Shown: piece after piece, positions 1 through 8,856 of the stretch | How the letters are laid out: each line of letters opens with the position of its first letter | Numbering within the stretch: the first letter of the stretch is position 1 | Source: DATFDN01 sp963756545 | Lineage (GTDB): Bacteria > Pseudomonadota > Alphaproteobacteria > Acetobacterales > Acetobacteraceae | Direction of reading: 5' to 3' | NCBI GenBank assembly: GCA_963756545.1 | Contig: CAVWNY010000003.1 | Location: forward strand, 1-64,000 | DNA length: 64,000 nucleotides | Program-made: the position numbers and the translations under genes | Notes under the pieces: generated by a model | Databases searched by the model: none | Told to the model about the DNA's origin: nothing | What the model saw: only the letters and a program-made list of their open reading frames with translations

Positions 1-27
1 TGTGCTCTACCCCTGAGCTACGCCCGC
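1..27 (-). tRNA. tRNA-Gly, 5' part only
   Basis: Read on the minus strand, the window edge gives a seven-base acceptor strand GCGGGCG, then TA, the D stem GCTC, the D loop AGGGGTA and GAGC, followed by ACA. This is how alphaproteobacterial tRNA-Gly begins. The ACA lead-in suggests the GCC isoacceptor, but the anticodon lies outside the window, so the isotype is an inference. Confidence 0.75.
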
Positions 28-61
28 GCTCCGCCCCATGTTGATAAAGCCCTCGGCACCG

Positions 62-345
62 CAACGCAACCCGCGTGCGTCAGCTCGAACGCGGCGAGGT
101 CACGGCACTCGAGGCATCGACGCCATGCTCCTCGAGGAGCTGACATTGCCGAGAGCCGCCGCATCAAGACTGCTCTTGTGACGGCGCGGCTCTCGGCGGT
201 GAAGGCCCTGTCGGGCTTCGACTTCACGTTCCAGCGTCGCTCGACCGCGGCCGCATCATGGCGCCTGCCGAGCTGAAGTTCATCGATCGCACTGAAGTGG
301 TCCACTTCGCCGGGCCGCCGCGACCGGCAAGAGGCATCTCGCAGT
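62..345 (+). pseudogene. IstB-like (IS21 family) ATPase remnant
   Basis: No open frame survives, but short stretches in shifting frames resemble the middle of IS21 IstB helper ATPases. They include a LLEEL...SRRIKTALVTARL-like run, then KALSGFDFTFQ, then in another frame LDRGRIM and AELKFIDRTEVVHFAGPP. The last stretch leads to where the Walker A GTGK should be, and that motif is destroyed. At least two frameshifts separate these pieces. It is an old fragment of a transposition gene; no termini or partner IstA are visible. Confidence 0.55.
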
Positions 346-665
346 CCCGTCTGCCCAGCACGCCGCTTCCGTGATCGGGCCGGGCTTGCGCGCCGGGTCG
401 TAGATCTCGTCGACCCCGGCATAGGCATCGGCTTGCAGGATCCCTGCATACCCCGCCAGGTGGCGACACGGATGCGTCCTGCCGCGATCGCGCGAGTAGG
501 CAAAGATCGCTGCGGGTGCTGCGTCGCCGCCCTAGACGATCGCGGCCAGCAGGTTCGCGCGGGCAGCGGCGCCCCGACCATAGAGCGACATGGCGAGACC
601 GTCGTGCCACAACATTTTCACGAGGTCACCGCGCTTGCCTCGGAAAAGGCCGCCTGGGGTTGAGG
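346..665 (-). pseudogene. IS66-family tnpB/tnpC remnants
   Basis: On the minus strand the right part (about 540-660) reads FRGKRGDLVKMLWHDGLAMSLYGR, the core of the IS66 accessory protein TnpB, with the glycine-rich start of the family missing. Below it, in another frame (about 350-480), comes a stretch like AGILQADAYAGVDEIYDPARKPG and ITEAACWA, typical of the C-terminal half of the IS66 DDE transposase. The order tnpB then tnpC matches intact IS66 elements, so this is one heavily deleted copy. It abuts the IstB remnant, which has the opposite orientation. Confidence 0.6.
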
Positions 666-717
666 GGGCCGGTCGGCGCGCGCACAATCGTCGCCTTACC
701 CGCTCAGGACGACCCGC

Positions 718-2409
718 ATGGACGCCAATACCCGCATCGCCGCCGAGGACTACCTCGAGGCGCTCGCCGCGCAGGGGATCGAGTATCTGTTCGCCAATCC
801 CGGAACGGACTTCGCCCCGATCATCGAGGCGTTCACGCGCGCGGCGCGGGGCAACCGCGCGGTGCCCAAGCCCCTCGTGGTGCCGCACGAGAACGCCGCC
901 GTGTGCATGGCGCACGGCTACACGATGGTCACCGGCCGGCCGCAGGCGGTTATGACGCATGTGAACGTCGGCACGGCGAACGCGATCAACGCCCTGATCG
1001 ACGCCTCGCGCGACCGCATCCCGGTGCTGCTGACCTCGGGGCGCACGCCGATCACCGAGCAAGGTCCGTCGGGCACCCGCAACGTCTATATCCATTGGGC
1101 GCAGGAGATGTTCGACCAGGCCGGGATGCTGCGCGAGTTCGTCAAATGGGACTACGAGCTGCGCCGTCCGGACCAGGTGGCCGACGTCGTCACCCGCGCG
1201 ATGGAGATCGCGACGACCTCGCCCGCCGGCCCGGTCTATCTCAGCCTGCCGCGCGAGGTGCTGGGCGACACTGTGGGCTCCGGCGCGGAGGCGCCCCGCC
1301 CGCCCCGCGCCCGCCCCGCCCCCCCGCTGCCCGCGCCCGCCGACGTGGAGCGTTTGGCCCACTGGATCGCCGGCGCGAGAATGCCGCTGATCATCACCGG
1401 CACGCTCGGCCGTGACCCGGCCGAGGCGGCGGCGCTGGCGCGGCTCGCGGATCGCTTCGCGGTGGCGGTGGTGCCGTTCAACACCCGCTATTTCGCGCTT
1501 TCCAGCATGCACAAGATGTTCCAGGGCTCCGCGCCGGCCGCGCTGCTGGCCGAGGCGGACCTCGTGCTCGTGTGGGAATCCGACGTGCCCTGGTATCCAA
1601 GTGAGCACGGCCCGGCGCCGGGCGCGCGCGTCGTGCAGATCGGCGAGGATCCGCTGTACACGCGCTATCCGATGCGGAGCTTTCCCTCCGACCTGACGAT
1701 CCGCGCCGCCAGCCTGCCGCTGCTGGAGGCCTTGGAGAAGGCGCTGGAGGCGCGCCGGCCGGACACGGCGGCGCGCCATGCCGAATTATCCCGTCGTTCC
1801 GACACGCTGCGCGCCGGCTGGGAGGCCGAGGCCGAGCGCGATGGGCGCGGGAGTGTCTGCACGCTTGCCTGGCTAAACCACTGCCTGCGCGCGGTGGTGG
1901 ACGACGACACGATCATGGTCAACGAGTACTCGTTTCGTCAGGAAAATTGCCCGCTGCCCGGACCCGGCAGCCTGTTCGGCGTGAGCGCGGCGGGCGGGCT
2001 CGGCTGGGGGTTCGGCGCGGCGCTCGGCGCCAAGCTGGCCGCGCCGGGGCGCAATGTCGTCGCCGTTCTGGGCGACGGGGCGTACATGTTCGCCAACCCG
2101 ACCGCGTGCCACTTCGTCGCCCAGGCGCACAAACTTCCCGTGCTGGTGGTGATCTACAACAACACGCTCTATGGCGCCGTGCGCCGCGCCACGCTCGACA
2201 TGTTCGAGCACGGCACGGCGGCGGAGGCGGATGGGCGGTTCATGGCGGAGCTTGGCCCGTCGCCCGCGTTCGAAAAGATCGTGCAGGCCCATGACGGCCA
2301 TGGCGAGCGCGTCAGCCATCCGGCGGACCTGCCGGCCGCGCTGCGGCGGGCCGCCGCGGCCGTCCGCGCGGGACGACAGGCGCTTGTGAACGTGCTCTGC
2401 CCGGCCTGA
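718..2409 (+). CDS. TPP-dependent 2-oxoacid enzyme (acetolactate synthase/decarboxylase type)
   Basis: A 563-residue enzyme of the thiamine diphosphate superfamily that includes acetolactate synthase and benzoylformate decarboxylase. The N-terminal domain carries the catalytic glutamate in a PHEN motif (E58) followed by CMAHGYTM. The C-terminal TPP domain has the GDG motif near residue 452 and a downstream asparagine pair (YNNTLYG). A proline/alanine-rich linker around residues 192-205 joins the first two domains. Its stop overlaps the start of the FAD monooxygenase by one base, so the two are translationally coupled. The substrate cannot be read from the sequence. A 2-oxoacid decarboxylase or ligase in a catabolic operon is an inference. 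Confidence 0.85.
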   Translation: MDANTRIAAEDYLEALAAQGIEYLFANPGTDFAPIIEAFTRAARGNRAVPKPLVVPHENAAVCMAHGYTMVTGRPQAVMTHVNVGTANAINALIDASRDRIPVLLTSGRTPITEQGPSGTRNVYIHWAQEMFDQAGMLREFVKWDYELRRPDQVADVVTRAMEIATTSPAGPVYLSLPREVLGDTVGSGAEAPRPPRARPAPPLPAPADVERLAHWIAGARMPLIITGTLGRDPAEAAALARLADRFAVAVVPFNTRYFALSSMHKMFQGSAPAALLAEADLVLVWESDVPWYPSEHGPAPGARVVQIGEDPLYTRYPMRSFPSDLTIRAASLPLLEALEKALEARRPDTAARHAELSRRSDTLRAGWEAEAERDGRGSVCTLAWLNHCLRAVVDDDTIMVNEYSFRQENCPLPGPGSLFGVSAAGGLGWGFGAALGAKLAAPGRNVVAVLGDGAYMFANPTACHFVAQAHKLPVLVVIYNNTLYGAVRRATLDMFEHGTAAEADGRFMAELGPSPAFEKIVQAHDGHGERVSHPADLPAALRRAAAAVRAGRQALVNVLCPA

Positions 2410-4076
2410 TGCCGGGGTTGCGTGCGCAGGTGTTGGTGGCGGGCGCCGGTCCGGTCGGGCTTACTCTCGGTATGGATCTCGCGTGGCGCGGAATCGACGT
2501 GCTGGTGCTGGAAGCCCGCCCGCGCGGCGAGCCGCCCAGCGTCAAGTGCAACCACGTCGCGGCGCGCACGATGGAGATCTTCCGCCGGCTCGGGATCGCG
2601 CGCGCGGTGCGCGAGGCTCCCGGACTGCCGGCCGATCATCCGAACGATGTCGCCTTCCGCACGGCCACCACGGGCATGGAATTCGCGCGCATCCACATCC
2701 CCTGCCGGCGCGACCGCTACACCGACCGCACGGGTCCCGACGGAATGTGGCCGACGCCGGAGCCGCCGCACCGGATCAACCAAATCTATCTGGAACCCGT
2801 GCTGCGCGACACCGCCGCCGCGATGGGCCTTCGCTTGCTGCACCGGACCCGCCTGACCGGCTTCGACCAGGACGAGCATGGCGTGCGGGCCGAGGCGCGC
2901 GACCTCGACACGAACGAGATCCTGGAGATCGCCTGCGACTACATGGTCGGCTGCGACGGTCCGGACTCGGAGGTACGGCGGGCGATCGGCGCGCGGTTCT
3001 CGGGCGATCCGGTCGTCGGGCGCACGCAGTCGAGCTATATCCGCGCACCGGGGCTGCTCACGCGGATGCGAGCGCCGGCCGCCTGGTCCACGCAGTCGCT
3101 CAACCCGCGCCGAAGCGCCAACATCTTCGCCATCGACGGGCGCGAGACCTGGCTGGTCCACAACTATCTCCGCCCCGAGGAGACCGGGTTTGGCGCGGTG
3201 GACCGAGACCGCTGCATCCGTGACATCCTCGGCGTCGATCCCGGTTTCGCCTATCAGGTGTTGAGCCGAGAGGACTGGATCGGCCGACGGCTGGTGGCCG
3301 ATCGCTTCCGGCTTGGGCGCGTGTTCATCTGCGGCGACGCGGCACATATCTGGGTGCCCTTTGCGGGCTACGGCATGAACGCCGGGATCGCGGACGCCAT
3401 GAACCTGTCCTGGATGCTCGCCGGCGTTCTGGCGGGCTGGGCGCATCCCGACATCCTGGCAGCGCACGAGGCCGAGCGGCAGCCGATCACCGAGCAGGTG
3501 TCCCGGTATGCGATGGCGACGGCGCAGGCTCTCGCGGGCGCGCGCGGCGCTGTCCCGGCCGGAATCGAGGAGCCCGGACCACGAGGCGATGCGGTGCGCG
3601 CAGAATTCGGCCGGAAGCTGGTCGCCTTGAACACGCCGCAATATTGCTGCGGCGGCCTCAATTTCGGGTATTTCTACGACCGCTCGCCGATCATCGCCTA
3701 TGACGGCGAGGCGCCGCCGCCCTACAGCATGTCGGACTTCACCCAATCGGACGTGCCCGGCTGCCGCACGCCGCATCTATGGCTGCGCGACGGGCGCTCC
3801 CTCTATGACGCGCTCGGCCCCGGCTTCACCTTGCTGCGGCTCGACCCGCGCGCCGATGCCGATCCGATCGCGCGGGCGGCGGCGCGGCGCGGGGTACCAC
3901 TGTCGGTGCTGGATGTGCCGGCGGACGCGAGGCCGTATCGGCACGCGCTGGTGCTGTCGCGCCCCGACCAGCACGTTGCCTGGCGCGGCGACGTGCCGCC
4001 CGCCGACGCCGATGCGCTGATCGCCCACCTCACCGGCGCCGCCATCCCACGAGGAGGTTTCCGCGATGAGCTTTGA
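2409..4076 (+). CDS. FAD-dependent aromatic-type monooxygenase
   Basis: A 555-residue class A flavoprotein monooxygenase (PheA/UbiH/MhpA fold). The Rossmann dinucleotide motif AGAGPVG sits at residues 11-17 and the second FAD-binding motif GRVFICGDAAH around 305-315, followed by the GYGMNAGIADAMNL helix of the family. Length and C-terminal extension match resorcinol- and hydroxyphenylpropionate-type hydroxylases. It hydroxylates a substrate using NAD(P)H and oxygen; which one is not visible. It lies between a TPP enzyme and a threonine aldolase with overlapping ends (one base upstream, eleven downstream), so it belongs to a three-gene operon. Confidence 0.85.
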   Translation: MPGLRAQVLVAGAGPVGLTLGMDLAWRGIDVLVLEARPRGEPPSVKCNHVAARTMEIFRRLGIARAVREAPGLPADHPNDVAFRTATTGMEFARIHIPCRRDRYTDRTGPDGMWPTPEPPHRINQIYLEPVLRDTAAAMGLRLLHRTRLTGFDQDEHGVRAEARDLDTNEILEIACDYMVGCDGPDSEVRRAIGARFSGDPVVGRTQSSYIRAPGLLTRMRAPAAWSTQSLNPRRSANIFAIDGRETWLVHNYLRPEETGFGAVDRDRCIRDILGVDPGFAYQVLSREDWIGRRLVADRFRLGRVFICGDAAHIWVPFAGYGMNAGIADAMNLSWMLAGVLAGWAHPDILAAHEAERQPITEQVSRYAMATAQALAGARGAVPAGIEEPGPRGDAVRAEFGRKLVALNTPQYCCGGLNFGYFYDRSPIIAYDGEAPPPYSMSDFTQSDVPGCRTPHLWLRDGRSLYDALGPGFTLLRLDPRADADPIARAAARRGVPLSVLDVPADARPYRHALVLSRPDQHVAWRGDVPPADADALIAHLTGAAIPRGGFRDEL

Positions 4077-5131
4077 GCCCACCCGGTTCGACATCGGAAT
4101 CCCCATCCGCGTGAACCTGTCGTCCGACACCCAGACGCTGCCCTCGCCGGGGATGAAGGCGGCGATGGTGGAGGCCAAGCTCGGCGACGAGCAGATGGGA
4201 TCGGACCCGACCGTCTGGGCGCTGTGCGACCGGGTGGCCGCGCTGCTGGGCAAGCAGGCGGCGATGTTCCTGCCGTCCGGCACGATGGCCAACCAGGTCG
4301 CAATCGCCACGCATTGCCGGGCGGGCGACGAGGTGCTGGCCCACCAGGAGGCGCACATCATCACCAGCGAGGGCGGCGCCTGCCAGGCCATAGCCGGGGT
4401 GATGGTTCGCGGGCTACCCGGCGCGCGCGGCCAGTTCGACGTCGAGGCACTGGAGCAGGCGATCCGGCCCGGTGGGCGGTACTCGCCGCCGCAGACCCTG
4501 GTGGAGGTGGAGCAGACCGCCAACCGGGGCGGCGGGTCGTGCTGGCCGGTGGATCGGCTGCGCGCGGTGGCGGGGCTGGCGCATGCGCTGGGCATGGCGA
4601 CGCACATGGACGGCGCGCGGCTCCTGAACGCAGCCGTGGCGCTGCGCCGGGCGCCGGCCGAGATCGCCGAGGACTACGATACGGTGTGGCTCGACTTCAC
4701 CAAGGGGCTGGGTGCGCCGCTGGGGGCGGTGCTGTGTGGGACAAGCGCGTTCATCGGCGAGGCCTGGCGCTGGAAGCAGCGGCTTGGCGGGTCGATGCGC
4801 CAGGGCGGCATCTGCGCGGCGGCGTGCCTTTACGCGCTGGACCACAATGTCGATCGCCTGGAGCAGGATCATGCCAACGCCCGCGCGCTCGCCCGCGGCT
4901 TGGCGCAGATCTCTGGGCTGCGAGTTCGAGCGGCCGGAGACGAACCTCGTCTTTTTCGATACGGAAGACGCCGGGCTGACCGCCGCCGCCCTGGCCGCGA
5001 GGCTGCGCGGCCAGGGCGTGCTGATCTCCACCGCCGCGCGGCATCGCGGCCGCGCCTGCCTGCATCTGGATGTGACGGCCCGACAAGTCGAGGAGGCGGT
5101 TGCCGCCGTGCGGGCGGCGATCTCCGATTAG
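4066..5131 (+). CDS. L-threonine aldolase (low specificity), frameshifted in this sequence
   Basis: A fold-type I PLP enzyme of the beta-eliminating lyase family that cleaves L-threonine and related beta-hydroxy amino acids to glycine and an aldehyde. It begins after a strong GAGGAGG ribosome site inside the end of the monooxygenase gene. The Schiff-base lysine is in DFTKGLGAPLG near residue 213. The reading frame breaks at 4911-4917: removing one G from the GGG at 4915-4917 restores ...AQISGCEFERPETNLVFFD... to the stop at 5131, giving about 354 residues, the normal length. Either a sequencing indel or a recent inactivating insertion; I favour the former. Confidence 0.8.
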
Positions 5132-5505
5132 GCCAAGGCCACGGTCGTTCGCGTCGCCGGCTCCGCCAAGACTAGAGTGGGGTTGGCATTGGTGGGCCAG
5201 GCGTCGGCATCGGCTCGGGATCCGGAGCGGGGATCGGGTCGAAAGGAGGCGGTGCAGGGTCAGGGTCGGGGGTGGGACCGGGTGGTTGTTGGGCTCGCAT
5301 TCTGATCCTTTGCGGCTGAGTTTGCATGAGTGGGAGTACTCCCACTCATGGTCGGCGCAGGGTGCTTGCGCCGACCATCCACGATTGGCGCACGCCCCGA
5401 AGCCGTGGATGCTCGCATATGCGAGCATGACGGATGGGAGCGGTAAAGGCATAGGCCCGCGGGTTTCGACAAGCTGCCGGGCGCGGGTCAGCCGGCCTCA
5501 CGCGG
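5132..5505. other. Intergenic region with stacked palindromes
   Basis: No gene is credible here. Three separate dyads follow each other: a perfect 26-bp palindrome at 5325-5350 (arms CATGAGTGGGAGT), a 12-bp stem with seven-base loop at 5348-5378 (arms ATGGTCGGCGCA), and a perfect 20-bp palindrome at 5409-5428 (ATGCTCGCAT twice). A further eight-base inverted pair (CATCCACG/CGTGGATG) spans the last two. The gap lies between convergent genes, so part of it may terminate transcription. Confidence 0.6.
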
Positions 5506-6006
5506 TCAGCGGGGACTTGCGAAGCGGGCGAAGGCGCGCGCCAGCACCTCGTAGATCGGGCGCTTGAAGTCGACCGCGAGGGCGGGCAGGCCGGCCAGCT
5601 CCACCCAGCGCCAGGAATCGAATTCCGGGTGCGGGTCGCGGTCGAGGCGGATGTCGGCGTCCTCCCCCGTGAAGCGCAGTGCGAACCAGCGCTGCCGTTG
5701 CCCGCGCCAGCGCCCGCCCAGGGCAACGCCCAGCAGATGGGCCGGAAGATCATAGGTCAGCCAGTCCGGGTGCTCGCCGATGATCTCGGCCCGGTCGGTG
5801 CCGATCTCCTCGGCCAGCTCGCGAAGCAGGGCCGCGCGCGGGTTTTCCTCGAGGTCGATTCCCCCCTGGGGCAGTTGCCAGCCGCCCGGCGCTCCCTCGG
5901 CATTCGGCAGGTCGGCGCGGCGGGCCACGAACACAAGGCCGGCCCGGTTGAACAACACCGCACCGACATTGGGGCGGTAGGGCAGGGCGTGGGCGTCGAG
6001 CGTCAT
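5506..6006 (-). CDS. rppH: RNA pyrophosphohydrolase RppH (Nudix)
   Basis: A 166-residue Nudix hydrolase. The box runs over residues 48-70, GGID-LEEN...RELAEEIG, with all the canonical glutamates, and is preceded by the WQLPQGG segment typical of RppH/YgdP. The enzyme removes pyrophosphate from 5'-triphosphate mRNA ends and so starts RNA decay. Its ATG overlaps the stop codon of the polysaccharide deacetylase by one base. The order ctpA, deacetylase, rppH is a common alphaproteobacterial operon and supports the call. Confidence 0.92.
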   Translation of the reverse strand: MTLDAHALPYRPNVGAVLFNRAGLVFVARRADLPNAEGAPGGWQLPQGGIDLEENPRAALLRELAEEIGTDRAEIIGEHPDWLTYDLPAHLLGVALGGRWRGQRQRWFALRFTGEDADIRLDRDPHPEFDSWRWVELAGLPALAVDFKRPIYEVLARAFARFASPR

Positions 6007-7139
6007 CACGGCGGCGCGGGCTTTTCGACGAGCGCGCTCGCCGGCGCCAGCGTGATCCCCTGCGACGCGAGCTGGTCGGCCCAGGCGGCGATCCGCGCCA
6101 CCGTGGCCGGGCGCACCGCCCCAACGAGGCCCAGCGCGCTGCCCCGCTCGCGCGCGATCCGCGACAGCGCGGCTAGTTGCGCGTCGATGGCGGGGGTCGG
6201 CTCGGCGTCGTCCACCACCACATCGACGCGCCGCCCCCAGACCGAGGGCAGGCGTCCCGCCTCGGGCCGCGGATCGATGTACAGAAGCCCCCGGCCGGCG
6301 ATCGCCTGCAGGATCGGGTTCATCAGATCGGCCTCGGCCGCGAAATGCTCGCCCCGCAGCCGGCCCAGCGCGCCGGTCGCCCCGACATACCCGCCCATTC
6401 GCGACAGCGCCCAATCGAGCCGATGCAGGTTCTCCTGGGCCGGCAGCGCCGTCATCAGCGCGTGGTCGCCCGGATCGTCCAGCGGATAGCCGCGCGGCTC
6501 CATCGGGATCGACAGCAGATATTCGTGCCCGCCCGCGCGCGCCGCTTCGAGCAGCGGATCGAGGTCGCGCGCGTAGGGGGAGATCGCCAAAGTGATCGCG
6601 CCGGGCAGATCATGCACCGCCGCTTCGCTCGCCGGATGATCGAGGCCGACGCCGGCGAGGATCAACCCGACCCGCGGATTGTGCGTGCCGGGGGCGAACC
6701 CGGCGGCATACACCGCCATCGGCGCGCGCCCGTCCGCGGCGATACGGGGCAGGAAGCGCGTCGGCTCCGCGGGCAGGGGTTCGAGCAGCGCGGCGTCCGG
6801 CCCGGCGACCGGGCCGGGTGCGTCGCGGCCGGGTGTGCGTCGCGGCAAGGCGGCGACCTTCGCGGGCGCCACCACCGCCGCGACGGGCTTGCGCGCGACC
6901 GGCGGCCCAAGAACCTGCAACGTCGCCGCAAGCCCCCCGAGGCAGGCGAGAATGCCAAGCCAGCAAAAACCGAGTGCGCGCCACGTCCCGAGTCGTGGCA
7001 ACACGGCGCCGAACGCGACCGGGTGCCAAGCATTCAGTCGGACTCTACGGCCCGCGATACTTGCCGTCATGCCCGGCGAAGGCCGGGCCAAGCCCGGCCA
7101 TGGCGGGACGAAATGCAGGCGCATCCGGCCGCCATGCAC
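6006..7139 (-). CDS. Divergent polysaccharide deacetylase family protein
   Basis: A membrane-anchored protein of the divergent polysaccharide deacetylase (YibQ-like) family. A single transmembrane segment lies about 50-70 residues from the first ATG (GFCWLGILACLGGLAATLQV), then a proline/alanine-rich linker. The NodB-like domain follows, with VGLILAGVGLD, LAISPYA, SIPMEPRGYPLDD and GLLYIDPR. The start is uncertain: the first ATG lies four bases after the ctpA stop, but the next 23 codons run through a repeated intergenic palindrome (7067-7113). The true start may be the ATG at 7068-7070 or a later GTG. Between ctpA and rppH; role in envelope maintenance is inferred. Confidence 0.8.
   Translation of the reverse strand: MHGGRMRLHFVPPWPGLARPSPGMTASIAGRRVRLNAWHPVAFGAVLPRLGTWRALGFCWLGILACLGGLAATLQVLGPPVARKPVAAVVAPAKVAALPRRTPGRDAPGPVAGPDAALLEPLPAEPTRFLPRIAADGRAPMAVYAAGFAPGTHNPRVGLILAGVGLDHPASEAAVHDLPGAITLAISPYARDLDPLLEAARAGGHEYLLSIPMEPRGYPLDDPGDHALMTALPAQENLHRLDWALSRMGGYVGATGALGRLRGEHFAAEADLMNPILQAIAGRGLLYIDPRPEAGRLPSVWGRRVDVVVDDAEPTPAIDAQLAALSRIARERGSALGLVGAVRPATVARIAAWADQLASQGITLAPASALVEKPAPP
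7067..7113. repeat. REP-type palindromic repeat
   Basis: GTCATGCCCGGCGAAGGCC followed by GGGCCAAGCCCGGCCATGGCG is a GC-rich imperfect palindrome built on TGCCCGGGCCAAGC / CGGGCATGACG. A related copy lies at about 50068-50105. It overlaps the annotated 5' end of the deacetylase frame, which is one reason to doubt that start. Confidence 0.5.
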
Positions 7140-7143
7140 GCCC

Positions 7144-8568
7144 TCAGTTGTTCAGCGCCGATCGCTTCTGCTCGACCATCGCTCCCATCACGGCCAGCGC
7201 CTGCTGGAGCTGGAAATCCGTCTGGTCGGGTTTCGTCGCGTCGAATTTCGGGAAGCTCATCGGCGGCTTCTTGGGGATCGCCGCGGCGATCGGCGGCAGG
7301 TCGGTGCGCGGCGGGGCGGTCTTCTCGTCGGTGCCGAACTCGTTGGCGATGGTGTTGTTCAGGTTCGCCTCGTGCTCCGGCCCGAAATGCTCCACCGCCT
7401 CGGCCGTCTCCGTAACCCGGATGTCGGGCGTGATGCCCAAGCCCTGGATGGAGCGGCCGGAAGGTGTGAAGTAGCGCGCCGTGGTCAGCCGCATGGCGCC
7501 GCCGCCGGGCAGCGGGATCACCGTCTGCACGGAGCCCTTGCCGAAGCTGCGCGTGCCGAGCAGCACCGCGCGGTGATGGTCCTGCAGCGCGCCGGCGACG
7601 ATCTCGCTGGACGAGGCCGAGCCGTTGTTGATCAGCACCACCATCGGCACGCCGCCCGTTATGTCGTCGCCCTTGGCGTCCCAACGCTGGTCCTCGCCCG
7701 AGTGGCGCGCGCGGGTGGACACGATCTCGCCGCGCGGGATGAAGTCCCCCGCAACCGCGACCGCCTGATCGAGCAGTCCGCCCGGATCGTTGCGCAGATC
7801 GAGCACGATGCCGCGCAGCTTTCCCCCCGCTTCCTGCTTGAGTTGCTTCACCGCCTTGCGGATGCCCGAATCGGCATCTTCGGTGAACTGCGACAGGCGC
7901 AGATAGGCGATGCCGTTCGGCTCCAGCCGGCTCTTCACGACTTGGATCTGGATGACCTCGCGGATCAGCGAGACCACGACCGGCTTGTCCACGCCTTCGC
8001 GCTTGAGCGTCAGCTCGATTTTGGTGTTCGGCGCGCCGCGCATCTTGTCCACGGTGTCGGCGAGCGTGAGGCCCTCGACCGTCTTGCCGTCGATCTGGGT
8101 GATCAGGTCGCCCGCTTTGATGCCTGCGCGCGAGGCGGGTGTGTCGTCAATCGGACTGATCACCTTCACCAGCCCGTCCTTGTCGGCCGAAACCTCCAGC
8201 CCCAGTCCGCCGAACTGCCCGCGCGTCTGCACCTCCATGTCGCGGAACTGCTTCGCGGTCATGTAGGAGGAGTGCGGATCGAGCCCGGTCAGCATCCCGT
8301 TCAGGGCGTTCTCTACCAGCGTCTTGTCGCCGACCTGGTCCACGTAGTCGGCGCGCACCCGCTCGAACACGTCACCGAACAGAGTGAGCCACTTGTAGGT
8401 GTCCGACCGCTCCGCATCCGCGGCATGGGCGGTGCCGATCGCGAGACCTGGCCCGAGGTGCCGGCCCATGAGGCTGGCCACCGGCACGGCCTCGACGCCG
8501 GCGAAAAAGACCGAACCGAGCAGAAGGAATTTACGCAAGCGCCGAGGGGAACGATCCATGCAACTCAT
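7144..8568 (-). CDS. ctpA: Carboxyl-terminal processing protease (S41 family)
   Basis: A 474-residue periplasmic serine protease. An N-terminal signal/anchor (KFLLLGSVFFAGVEAVPVA) is followed by a PDZ domain with FGGLGLEVS and DTPASRAGIKAGDLI. The S41 core holds LDLRNDPGGLLDQAV, the catalytic serine segment GSASSSE near residue 317 and the lysine in GTRSFGKGSV near 344. The Ser-Lys dyad is therefore intact. The C-terminal 80 residues are low-complexity, as in other alphaproteobacterial CtpA proteins. It heads the operon with the deacetylase and rppH. Confidence 0.93.
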   Translation of the reverse strand: MSCMDRSPRRLRKFLLLGSVFFAGVEAVPVASLMGRHLGPGLAIGTAHAADAERSDTYKWLTLFGDVFERVRADYVDQVGDKTLVENALNGMLTGLDPHSSYMTAKQFRDMEVQTRGQFGGLGLEVSADKDGLVKVISPIDDTPASRAGIKAGDLITQIDGKTVEGLTLADTVDKMRGAPNTKIELTLKREGVDKPVVVSLIREVIQIQVVKSRLEPNGIAYLRLSQFTEDADSGIRKAVKQLKQEAGGKLRGIVLDLRNDPGGLLDQAVAVAGDFIPRGEIVSTRARHSGEDQRWDAKGDDITGGVPMVVLINNGSASSSEIVAGALQDHHRAVLLGTRSFGKGSVQTVIPLPGGGAMRLTTARYFTPSGRSIQGLGITPDIRVTETAEAVEHFGPEHEANLNNTIANEFGTDEKTAPPRTDLPPIAAAIPKKPPMSFPKFDATKPDQTDFQLQQALAVMGAMVEQKRSALNN

Positions 8569-8856
8569 CCTTTTGCCCGAACGGAAGCCGAGCTCGCGTC
8601 CGATGCGTCTGAGGTCGGAATCCAGCGGCTCAAGTATCCGTGTTTCCCTGGTCCGCAGTCCAGCCCGGAAATCTTAACGCTTGCATAGCCAATTCCCCGC
8701 ACCGGCAGTCAGTCTCGGCCGGGCATCTTAACGCTTCGCCAACGGGAACGTGATTTTATGCCGAGGCACCCAAACCCGGAGAGGTCCCAGCATTGTCGCC
8801 TCCCTCCGGGGGGCCTAGGATCGCGCGAAATCGGTTCGACAGCAGAGGGATCGGAC
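8569..8856. promoter_or_regulatory. Divergent intergenic region with a 12-bp direct repeat
   Basis: This 288-bp gap separates ctpA (minus) from the unknown plus-strand gene, so it must hold both promoters. The 12-mer ATCTTAACGCTT occurs twice in the same orientation, at 8671-8682 and 8725-8736, each preceded by a CCGG-containing run. Two copies of an AT-richer word in such GC-rich DNA could be regulator sites or part of a duplicated segment. I see no convincing -35/-10 pair. Confidence 0.35.

Noticed and set aside
1290..1350. C-rich low-complexity stretch in the first TPP gene
   Set aside because: It codes for an alanine/proline linker in frame; nothing indicates a separate element.
532..1779. 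Long minus-strand open frame of 415 codons
   Set aside because: It is the mirror of the TPP enzyme gene, has arginine-rich low-complexity sequence and no family resemblance; only its last 40 codons overlap real IS66 tnpB debris.
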